64,000 nucleotides of DNA from assembly GCA_004557075.1 (NCBI GenBank), contig SFEX01000003.1, positions 62,001 through 126,000 of the forward strand, given 5' to 3'. The notes beneath the pieces are model-generated. The model was given only the letters and a program-made list of their open reading frames with translations. It did not search any database and was not told the origin of the DNA. Source of the stretch: Clostridiales bacterium. Its GTDB lineage: Bacteria > Bacillota > Clostridia > Oscillospirales > Oscillospiraceae. The first letter of the stretch is position 1, and each line of letters starts with the position of its first letter. Of this stretch, positions 52,978 to 60,062 are shown one piece after another. Made by a program: the position numbers and the translations under genes.

Positions 52978-55032
52978 ATGACATATTTGGATACTGATAT
53001 CAGATATTGCAAGGGCATAGGTGAGAAAAAGGCGCTGCTTTTTAATAAGCTCGGCGTCTTTACCACCCATGACCTTGTTTCCTATTTTCCAAGGAAATAC
53101 GAGGATCGCAGCGGCTTCAAGCCCATCGCGCTGACCTGCGACGGCGAAACCGCCTGCCTGAAGGTCATAGTTGCCGATACTCCGCGCCTCATGCGTATAC
53201 GCAGAGGTATGGAGCTTGTGAAATTCCGCGCCGTTGACGAGAGCGCGTCGGTTGACATAACATATTTCAATCAGCCGTATATGAAGGACGCGGTGCATCG
53301 CGGCGGCAGCTATAATTTATACGGGAAAATCATTTTTGCCGGTTCAAAGCGCACGATGGCAAACCCCGTCATTGAGCCGGAGGACGCTCCCGCCGGAGTT
53401 ACCGGCAGGATAGTCTCGATCTACAGGCTCACAACGGGGCTTTCGCAAAAGCTCATGATGAACGCAGTCCGGCAGGCTCTTGACGCCTGCGGAGATGAGC
53501 TTCCCGAGGTTTTGCCGGAGAATATCAGGCAGAAATATAAGCTTGCGCAAACGGGCTACGCATACGAAAACATCCACTTCCCTGCCGATTTCGAGTCTCT
53601 TGAGCTTGCGCGCAGGCGGCTCATATTTGAGGAGCTTTTCCTCCTTGCCTGCGCACTCGGCAAAATGAAGGGCAAGCACAGTAAGGCCGAGGGAATCAAA
53701 ATTAAGCCCGCGGAGCTTCAGGAGTTTTTCGCCACCCTGCCCTTTACTCCGACGCAGGCGCAGCTTCGCGCAATAAGGGAGGCGGCTGAAGATATTCAGT
53801 CGGGCAGTGCCATGAACAGGCTCGTTCAGGGTGATGTCGGCAGCGGCAAGACGCTCGTTGCGGCGGCGCTCATCTGGTATGTGTGGAAAAGCGGCTATTC
53901 AAGCGCGTTCATGGCGCCGACCGAGATACTTGCGCGGCAGCATTTTGAGACGCTCAGTGACTTTCTTGCCCCCTTTGGCATGAGGCTCGGCATACTCACG
54001 GGAGCCATGAGCGCAAAGCAGAAGCGCGAGGTCAAGGAGAAACTCAAAAACGGCGATATCGACCTTATAATCGGCACTCACGCCCTGTTTTCCGATGATG
54101 TTGAATACTGCCGCCTCGGCCTTGTCGTTACCGACGAGCAGCACCGCTTCGGCGTAAACCAGCGCGCATCGCTCATTGCCAAGGGCGAAAAGCCGCACGT
54201 TCTTGTCATGTCCGCAACGCCTATCCCACGAACGCTGGCGCTCATAATCTACGGCGATCTGGATATATCCGTCATTGACACGCTTCCTCCCGGACGTCAA
54301 AAGGTCGATACCTTTGCCGTTGACGAGAGCTATCGCGTGCGTTTAAACGGCTTTATCCGCAAGCTTGTCGGCGAGGGGCGGCAGGTGTTTGTCGTATGCC
54401 CGATGATCGAAGAAAACGAGGAGCTTCCGGCAAACGTAAAATCCGCCGAGGAGCATGCCGCGCAGCTTCAGCGATATTTCCCCGACCTGAAGGTCGCCTG
54501 CATCCACGGCGGCATGAAGGTCAAGGATAAAAATAATATTATGTCAACCTTTGTGGATGGCGATATAGATATCCTCGTGTCCACGACGGTCATTGAAGTC
54601 GGCGTCGATGTGCCCAATGCGGCGCTTATGATAATCGAAAACGCGGATCGCTTCGGCCTGAGCCAGCTCCACCAGCTTCGCGGCAGAGTGGGGCGCGGCA
54701 AGCACAAGAGCTACTGCGTGCTTGTGTCCGACAGCGACAATCCCGATTCCGAGGCGCGTCTGAAAATCATGACGAAAACCAACGACGGATTTAAGATCTC
54801 CGAGGAGGATTTGCGGCTTCGCGGCCCCGGTGACTTTTTCGGCTCGCGCCAGCATGGTCTGCCTGCAATGCACGTTGCCGATCTATGCTCGGATATGAAT
54901 GTTTTGCAGGCAGCGCAGGAAGCTGCGCAGGAGCTTTTAGCGGCCGATCCTGAGCTTTCGGCGCCGGAGCACAAAGCGCTGAGCGCTGCGGTAGAGCGTA
55001 TGTTTCAGCAAAACAGCGATACGATGAATTAA
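52978..55032 (+). CDS. recG: ATP-dependent DNA helicase RecG
   Basis: 684 residues. Branch-migration helicase that remodels stalled forks. N-terminal wedge/OB domain (RYCKGIGEKKALLFNKLGV, SYFPRKYEDRS), then SF2 motifs: Walker A GDVGSGKTLVAAAL, VLAPTEILARQH-like (MAPTEILARQHFE), DEQHRFG (motif II), MSATPIPRTLAL (motif III), STTVIEVGVDVPNA and the TRG-type end LRLRGPGDFFGSRQHGLP. ATG at 52978, just after the glycosylase stop; translation is probably by coupling, as SD is weak. Confidence 0.97.
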   Translation: MTYLDTDIRYCKGIGEKKALLFNKLGVFTTHDLVSYFPRKYEDRSGFKPIALTCDGETACLKVIVADTPRLMRIRRGMELVKFRAVDESASVDITYFNQPYMKDAVHRGGSYNLYGKIIFAGSKRTMANPVIEPEDAPAGVTGRIVSIYRLTTGLSQKLMMNAVRQALDACGDELPEVLPENIRQKYKLAQTGYAYENIHFPADFESLELARRRLIFEELFLLACALGKMKGKHSKAEGIKIKPAELQEFFATLPFTPTQAQLRAIREAAEDIQSGSAMNRLVQGDVGSGKTLVAAALIWYVWKSGYSSAFMAPTEILARQHFETLSDFLAPFGMRLGILTGAMSAKQKREVKEKLKNGDIDLIIGTHALFSDDVEYCRLGLVVTDEQHRFGVNQRASLIAKGEKPHVLVMSATPIPRTLALIIYGDLDISVIDTLPPGRQKVDTFAVDESYRVRLNGFIRKLVGEGRQVFVVCPMIEENEELPANVKSAEEHAAQLQRYFPDLKVACIHGGMKVKDKNNIMSTFVDGDIDILVSTTVIEVGVDVPNAALMIIENADRFGLSQLHQLRGRVGRGKHKSYCVLVSDSDNPDSEARLKIMTKTNDGFKISEEDLRLRGPGDFFGSRQHGLPAMHVADLCSDMNVLQAAQEAAQELLAADPELSAPEHKALSAAVERMFQQNSDTMN

Positions 55033-55054
55033 TATTATGTAAACTTAAATATGA

Positions 55055-55090
55055 AACCGGTATAGCCGAAACAGCTATATCGGTTCTTAT
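55055..55090. terminator. Terminator between recG and the DUF1048 gene
   Basis: AACCGGTATAGC (55055-55066) pairs with GCTATATCGGTT (55074-55085) allowing one G-T pair, followed by CTTATTTTTT. Confidence 0.75.
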
Positions 55091-55103
55091 TTTTTAGTAG
55101 CTT

Positions 55104-55751
55104 TTAATCAAGCGCGTTATCTATGGCTCTAAATATTATGTAAACTAATATGATAAAGGCGGCTGACACTGTGATATGCGGGGACATGATGACAACATTA
55201 GGGATGAGCAAATACGCCGCGACTGTCAGCAGCAGAATTACCGCCAAAATAACAACAAGGCGCGTGTTCTTGTTTTCAAACGAACACTTAGTTATGTAAA
55301 CCACTATAAGCTGTGCAACTATCACTATTACCGCACCGGCTATCAGTTCAAATACAGTCAGCGGAATATGCGTCCAGTCCTCGCCGTTTATCAGGCTGCT
55401 GATAAGCGAAAAGACTATCCATATTCCAAACAGCGCGCAAATTGCCGGTAAAACATCCCTGATCGACGTTAAAATGCGCTCTTTTGCGCTAAGCTGCGGC
55501 ATTTCGCTTATAACGGCGTCGCAAAAAGCCTTATAGTCATCCCCTATCACATCCGACGGCGACTGCCCGCGTTTTTCTCCGTCAAGCAGCATTTGGATAA
55601 TGTCGCGGCGAACTATCTCCTTATTGTATTCACTTATATTTGCATTTCTTATGTAAACCACTATATCGGTCTGAATAGTGCTGCTCTCCTCGCTCAAGTT
55701 CTTCTCAGCCTCGCAGTTTTCCCTGTTCAGCAGCTTTGTACGCTTACTCAT
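55104..55751 (-). CDS. DUF1048-like membrane protein
   Basis: 215 residues: a charged N-terminal half with EYNKEIVRRDIIQMLLDGEKRGQSPSDVI split around IGDDYKAFCDAVISEM, then four membrane spans (about 95-210). This is the layout of DUF1048/permease-prefix-like partners of PadR regulators. Three times the protein has (I/L)VYI encoded by GTTTACATA, and two of these lie in identical 17-bp stretches (55292-55308 and 55649-55665). Overlaps the PadR gene by 8 bp. Confidence 0.7.
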   Translation of the reverse strand: MSKRTKLLNRENCEAEKNLSEESSTIQTDIVVYIRNANISEYNKEIVRRDIIQMLLDGEKRGQSPSDVIGDDYKAFCDAVISEMPQLSAKERILTSIRDVLPAICALFGIWIVFSLISSLINGEDWTHIPLTVFELIAGAVIVIVAQLIVVYITKCSFENKNTRLVVILAVILLLTVAAYLLIPNVVIMSPHITVSAAFIILVYIIFRAIDNALD

Positions 55752-56076
55752 TATTCATTTCCTCCTTAAACAATCTGTTGACTGCACTCTCCAGCTCCCT
55801 GTAGCTTTCCACAAAGCGGCGCAGCTCTGCCCTGCCGGCGTCGCTGAGCGAATAGTACTTACGCTTGGGGCCAAGCTCCGATGCTCTGTATTCCGTGTGC
55901 ACAAGGCCGTTTTTTTCAAGCCTCAGCAGCAGCGGATATATCGTTCCCTCCGCGATCATGCCGAAGCCGTAGCCGCCGAGCTTATCCGCGATCTCATATC
56001 CGTATGTCTCGCTGCGGCCGATTATAGCAAGTACACAGCCCTCGAGCGTTCCCTTTAGCATCTGCGACGGTATCAA
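55744..56076 (-). CDS. PadR family transcriptional regulator
   Basis: 110-residue winged-helix repressor. Start TTG at 56076 (GAGGGTG seven bases upstream) gives MIPSQMLKGTLEGCVLAII, the usual N-terminus; ATG at 56061 is an alternative. YGYEIADKLGGYGFGMIAEGT and IYPLLLRLEKNGLVHTEYR form the DNA-binding part, followed by GPKRKYYSLSDAGRAEL and a C-terminal dimer helix. It controls itself and the overlapping membrane gene, probably through direct repeats in its promoter. Confidence 0.92.
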   Translation of the reverse strand: MIPSQMLKGTLEGCVLAIIGRSETYGYEIADKLGGYGFGMIAEGTIYPLLLRLEKNGLVHTEYRASELGPKRKYYSLSDAGRAELRRFVESYRELESAVNRLFKEEMNNE

Positions 56077-56098
56077 ATAATCACCCTCTATCTTGTTT

Positions 56099-56145
56099 TG
56101 CAAAGTAGCTGAGTATATTGTAATGCAAAGTAGCATTCATGTCAA
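56099..56145 (-). promoter_or_regulatory. PadR promoter with two operator repeats
   Basis: On the minus strand TTGACA (56140-56145) and TACAAT (56117-56122) are 17 bp apart. The 11-mer TGCAAAGTAGC occurs at 56099-56109 and 56124-56134, 25 bp apart, one in the spacer and one near the start site, as expected of an autorepressor. Confidence 0.7.
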
Positions 56146-56262
56146 GAGGAACTTGCAGTTGCCCATCATATTTCTTCTCACAGTATATATCAGATTCCCC
56201 TAAAGGCCAAAAGAAGGGTTGAAAGCTATATGCAGTGGTAGTATACTTTTATCGAGAATAAA

Positions 56263-56691
56263 TTGGAAAACCCTGATTTTGTAGAGGTGATTATTATTGA
56301 GCATAAGGTAAAGGTGACTGTAATCGATAAGAAGCTATACCCCGAACTGCAACAGCAATACTGTGCCGATCCTGCTTCCGGTGCCTGTCCATGCTATAAT
56401 ATTGGAGATGAATTTCTTTTCGAGCGTGACGAGGACACAGACCATTTTTGGCATGGCGGATTGAATACGCTTGTAAAGACCAGTACCAATCCCAATACTG
56501 TTGCAGGCGGCCCGAAAATGCCGCATTGCTCGGAAGCCTGGGACGCAATAGCCCGATATATTTACACAGGTCTGCAGGGTGGCTCCATTATGAAAGGCTG
56601 GATGAAGGAAGAAAACACAATGATAGCCTGCTGTTCGGACGGAACAAGACCTGTTATTTTCAAAATTGAACGCATAGACGTGGAGGACTGA
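56263..56691 (+). CDS. TIGR04076 family protein
   Basis: Cytosolic protein of unknown role, up to 142 residues. Family features: VKVTVIDKKLYPELQQQYCA, CPCYNIGDEFLFER, and PHCSEAWDAIARYIYTGLQG. The start is unclear: the frame opens at a TTG (56263) with a poor ribosome site, whereas relatives begin near HKVKVTV, where an AGAGGTG precedes an ATT codon at about 56296. Three bases separate it from the nitroreductase gene. Lower G+C than neighbours. Confidence 0.82.
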   Translation: MENPDFVEVIIIEHKVKVTVIDKKLYPELQQQYCADPASGACPCYNIGDEFLFERDEDTDHFWHGGLNTLVKTSTNPNTVAGGPKMPHCSEAWDAIARYIYTGLQGGSIMKGWMKEENTMIACCSDGTRPVIFKIERIDVED

Positions 56692-56694
56692 AGG

Positions 56695-57222
56695 ATGAAT
56701 GAAATAATCAAAGCGATGAAAGAGCGCAGAAGCATTCGCAAATTTAAACCCGATATGCCCCCTAAAATGGATATTGAGCAAATTGTCGACGCCGGACTTT
56801 ATGCCGCAAACGGAATGGGAAAGCAGGCTGTCATTACAGTTGCCGTAACCAATAAGGCGCTTCGTGACAGGCTCGCAGAGGCTAACAGGAAAATCGGGGG
56901 TTGGCAGGAAGGTTTCGACCCATTCTATGGCGCACCTGTGATTTTGATAGTGCTTGCAGATAAGAACTGGAGGAATCGTGTCTATGATGGCAGCCTTGTT
57001 ATGGGGAACATGATGCTTGCTGCCCACTCTCTCGAACTCGGCAGTATATGGATCCATCGTGCAAAAGAAGAATTTGAGCAGGACAAATGGAAAAAGCTGC
57101 TTTCCGATATAGGCGTTTCCGGTGAATGGGAAGGCATAGGTCATTGCGCTGTCGGATATTTTGAGGGAGACTTGCCCGACGCAGCAAAACGCAAGGACGG
57201 CAGAGTGTATTGGGTTGAATAG
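56695..57222 (+). CDS. Nitroreductase family protein
   Basis: 175-residue FMN oxidoreductase. MKERRSIRKFKPDMPPK holds the FMN-phosphate Arg residues (RRSIRKF), AGLYAANGMGKQA is the isoalloxazine loop, GSLVMGNMMLAAHSLELGSIWIHRAKEE the core helix and GIGHCAVGYFEGD the C-terminal strand. Substrate unknown. Second gene of a pair with the TIGR04076 protein. Confidence 0.92.
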   Translation: MNEIIKAMKERRSIRKFKPDMPPKMDIEQIVDAGLYAANGMGKQAVITVAVTNKALRDRLAEANRKIGGWQEGFDPFYGAPVILIVLADKNWRNRVYDGSLVMGNMMLAAHSLELGSIWIHRAKEEFEQDKWKKLLSDIGVSGEWEGIGHCAVGYFEGDLPDAAKRKDGRVYWVE

Positions 57223-57304
57223 GAGATAACCTCCAGCGGCTGTTGGGAGTGGGCACCTTTTGGGGAAATCACCATTGACAAATGTTGTTTTGTGAATAGA
57301 ATTT

Positions 57305-57364
57305 GAACAGCACCCCATTCGTTAGATAGTATACCGTACTTGTCTAACGAATGGGGTGCTGTTC
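57305..57364. repeat. 22-bp perfect inverted repeat without T-run
   Basis: 57305-57326 and 57343-57364 are exact complements (arm begins GAACAGCACCCC) with a 16-base loop. Neither side has a contiguous T-run, so it is not a plain terminator. TTGACA (57276-57281) with TAGAAT 16 bp on lies just before it on the plus strand. Confidence 0.7.
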
Positions 57365-57382
57365 ATTAATCCCGCAGTTTTT

Positions 57383-59623
57383 TTATTTAAATTTTTTCAG
57401 TCTGAGCGCGTTGGATACGACTGATATTGAGCTTAGCGCCATTGCAGCGCCAGCGAACATCGGGCTAAGCAGCGGGCCGCCGAAGGCGTAGAACAAACCG
57501 GCTGCAAAGGGTATGCCGATGCAGTTATAGAAAAACGCCCAGAAAAGATTCTGCTTTATATTCCGCATTACCGCTTTGCTCAGCCGCAGTGCCGTCACGA
57601 GTGCGCTAAGCTCCGAGCCCATGAGAACAACATCGGCCGATTCTATCGCGACGTCGGTTCCGTTGCCTATCGCAGCCCCGATATCGGCGGATGCCAGCGC
57701 GGGCGCGTCGTTTATACCGTCGCCGACCATGCAGACCTTTCGCCCTTCTGCCTTGAGCTTTTCTATCTCCCCTGCCTTGCCCTCGGGGAGCACCCCGGCA
57801 ATGACGTTGTCTATCCCGGCCGTTTTTGCTATAGCATTTGTGGCGTTTTCGTTATCTCCGGTTAACATAATTGTTGTTATTCCGTTATTATGCAAATCTG
57901 AGATAGCGTTGGGGCTGTCCGGCTTTATGGTATCGACAGCTCCGAAGAGTCCGGCGAAGAGGCCGTCACAGGCTGCAAACATAAGCATGCAGCCGGAGTT
58001 TTCAAGCTCGGCGGCTTTATCCGCAGCCGATATCTCGATTTTGTTCTCCTCCATCAATGTCGCGTTTCCGATGAGAAGCTGCTGTCCACCTACCTGTGCT
58101 TTGATGCCTCTGCCGGGTATCGCCGTTATGTTATCGGCAGATGGAATTGGCAGCTCCCGCTCTTTTGCCGCCTCGGTTATCGCCTTTGCTATCGGGTGCT
58201 CGGAGCCGGACTCGGCTGCCGCGCACATTGCAAGAAGCTCATCCTCGGTATTGCTTACGGCGTACACGCTCGTCAGGCGCGGCTTGCCCTCGGTAACTGT
58301 GCCGGTTTTATCCAGAACCGCAGTATCGGCAAAGGCCATTGCCTGAAGCGCTTCGCCGCTTTTATACAAAACGCCAAGCTCCGCGCCTCTGCCCGTTCCG
58401 ACCATGATGGCCGTCGGCGTTGCAAGGCCAAGTGAGCATGGGCACGCAACCACGAGCACGGACACAAACACGTTCAGCACAAACTCAATGTCCTTACCCG
58501 CTATCGCCCAGATTATCGCTGCAAGCAGGGCTATTCCCATGACCACCGGCACGAAAACTCCTGCTACCCTGTCGGCTATCTTCGCAATTGGCGCTTTCTT
58601 GCCCTGAGCGTCCTCGACCATGCGTATTATCTGAGCAAGGGTCGTATCGCCGCCGACCTTGGTCGCGGAAAACACGATAACTCCCTCGCCGTTTATGCTG
58701 CCTCCCGTGACGGTGCCGCCCTCCTCAAGTGTGACGGGAAGGCTTTCGCCTGTCAGCATGCTCAAGTCTGCGCTCGAAATACCGTTTGTCACCACGCCGT
58801 CGCACGGGAAACGCTCGCCGGGGCGAACTGTTATGACATCGCCCTCGCGCAGTTCCGACACCGGCACCTGATCGGTCTCGCCATGGCGCGTTACGGTTGC
58901 GGTTTCGGGCGCAAGCTCTGTCAGCGCTCTTATAGCGTCGGAGGTGTGGTGCTTGCTGCGCGCCTCAAGGTATTTGCCCAAAAGCACAAGGCTTATTACC
59001 ACGGTAGCACTCTCAAAAAACAGGTTTCCGGCAAAGCTGACATCACCCAGGGCTATTCTTATGAGAGAATAAATTCCGTAGAGAAGCGCTGAAAATGTTC
59101 CGATAGCCACAAGAGTATCCATATTGGGATGGCCCTTGACAAGGCTGCCGAAGCCGTTAATATAAAAGTTTCTGCCGCCTATCACGACCGGCAGCGTCAG
59201 CACAAGCTGAACGGCCGCAAACGCAAGAGGGGCATAGTGAGGGTCAATGACCCTCGGCAGCGGCAGGCCTATCATATGGCCCATTGAGACATACAGCAGC
59301 GGCAGCGCAAAGCATATGCAGAGTATGACCCTGCGCTTCATACTCTCAAGCTCGGCCGCTTTCTCCGCTTCCTCCTTTTTTCTCGCATCACGCGCCATAG
59401 CGTCGGCGGATACATATTCCTCCGCTCCGAAGCTCAATCCCGCAACGAGCTCGCAAATCTTATCGGTATCAAGGCAGCTGTCATCATACGAGATATTCAT
59501 CTTTTCCGTAGTCAGATTTACTGAAACATTCTCAACTCCGCTCTGGCGGCTCATAAAGCGCTCTATGCTCGAAGAGCAGGCCGCGCAGTGCATTCCGCTT
59601 ATCTTAAATACTTTCTCCGTCAT
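57383..59623 (-). CDS. copA: Copper-translocating P-type ATPase
   Basis: 746-residue P1B-type ATPase exporting Cu(I). One N-terminal heavy-metal domain with CAAC (Cys13, Cys16 in GMHCAACSSS), eight spans, the CPC motif in VACPCSLGLATPT, phosphorylation DKTGTVTEG, TGE (MLTGESLPV), HP (SEHPIAKAI) and GDGINDAPALASADIG. No CopZ or CsoR gene is adjacent. A TTAGTT-TC-AACTAA dyad lies just upstream. Confidence 0.96.
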   Translation of the reverse strand: MTEKVFKISGMHCAACSSSIERFMSRQSGVENVSVNLTTEKMNISYDDSCLDTDKICELVAGLSFGAEEYVSADAMARDARKKEEAEKAAELESMKRRVILCICFALPLLYVSMGHMIGLPLPRVIDPHYAPLAFAAVQLVLTLPVVIGGRNFYINGFGSLVKGHPNMDTLVAIGTFSALLYGIYSLIRIALGDVSFAGNLFFESATVVISLVLLGKYLEARSKHHTSDAIRALTELAPETATVTRHGETDQVPVSELREGDVITVRPGERFPCDGVVTNGISSADLSMLTGESLPVTLEEGGTVTGGSINGEGVIVFSATKVGGDTTLAQIIRMVEDAQGKKAPIAKIADRVAGVFVPVVMGIALLAAIIWAIAGKDIEFVLNVFVSVLVVACPCSLGLATPTAIMVGTGRGAELGVLYKSGEALQAMAFADTAVLDKTGTVTEGKPRLTSVYAVSNTEDELLAMCAAAESGSEHPIAKAITEAAKERELPIPSADNITAIPGRGIKAQVGGQQLLIGNATLMEENKIEISAADKAAELENSGCMLMFAACDGLFAGLFGAVDTIKPDSPNAISDLHNNGITTIMLTGDNENATNAIAKTAGIDNVIAGVLPEGKAGEIEKLKAEGRKVCMVGDGINDAPALASADIGAAIGNGTDVAIESADVVLMGSELSALVTALRLSKAVMRNIKQNLFWAFFYNCIGIPFAAGLFYAFGGPLLSPMFAGAAMALSSISVVSNALRLKKFK

Positions 59624-59641
59624 ACTGTCACCACTTTCGTA

Positions 59642-59655
59642 TTAGTTTCAACTAA
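59642..59655. promoter_or_regulatory. Dyad in the copA leader
   Basis: TTAGTT-TC-AACTAA is a perfect 6-bp dyad 19 bp upstream of the copA start, close to a TATAAT (minus strand, about 59661-59666). It may be a metal-regulator operator; it does not match the usual CopY box. Confidence 0.35.
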
Positions 59656-59681
59656 CTAATTATTATACACAAATGGGTAAA

Positions 59682-59714
59682 AAAATAAAGATGTTTTTGC
59701 AACATCTTTATTTT
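59682..59714 (-). terminator. Terminator after the spoIIE-hypothetical unit
   Basis: A 14-bp stem (59682-59695 with 59701-59714, AAAATAAAGATGTT arms), loop TTTGC, is followed by TTTACC. Confidence 0.8.
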
Positions 59715-59731
59715 ATCATTTAATATTTAAA

Positions 59732-60058
59732 TTATAATACCAGAAGCAACAGAGCCGCGGCAATTCCGCTGCCGAACAGCGAGGAGAGGGCTATTACAAG
59801 TCCCATATATCTTTTCGGCGCTTTTTGCGGTTTTAGCCTGCCGACATACGAGCTTGCCGCCTGCCTTGCCTCGCTCAAAAGCTGGGTGCGGCTTACTCCG
59901 GCGGTCTTCATATAATCCTCGCGGACTATAAAGATCGCCTCCTCAAACACGCGCGGATCCGGCGATTTCACCACTATTACTCTTTTTGCAACTCCCTTTA
60001 CCACGTCCGCCGCCTCCCGATATTTTGTCTCCTGTGCATAGTTTAACCGTTTTTGCAT
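59732..60058 (-). CDS. Hypothetical tail-anchored protein downstream of spoIIE
   Basis: 108 residues from the ATG at 60058 (a longer TTG-start frame overlaps spoIIE). Helical, basic N-terminal part (LNYAQETKYREAADVVKGVA), a strand-rich middle (RVIVVKSPDPRVFEEAIFIV), then one C-terminal span (MGLVIALSSLFGSGIAAALL). I do not recognise the family. It begins four bases past the spoIIE stop, so it is likely part of the sporulation unit. Confidence 0.65.
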   Translation of the reverse strand: MQKRLNYAQETKYREAADVVKGVAKRVIVVKSPDPRVFEEAIFIVREDYMKTAGVSRTQLLSEARQAASSYVGRLKPQKAPKRYMGLVIALSSLFGSGIAAALLLLVL

Positions 60059-60062
60059 AGTT

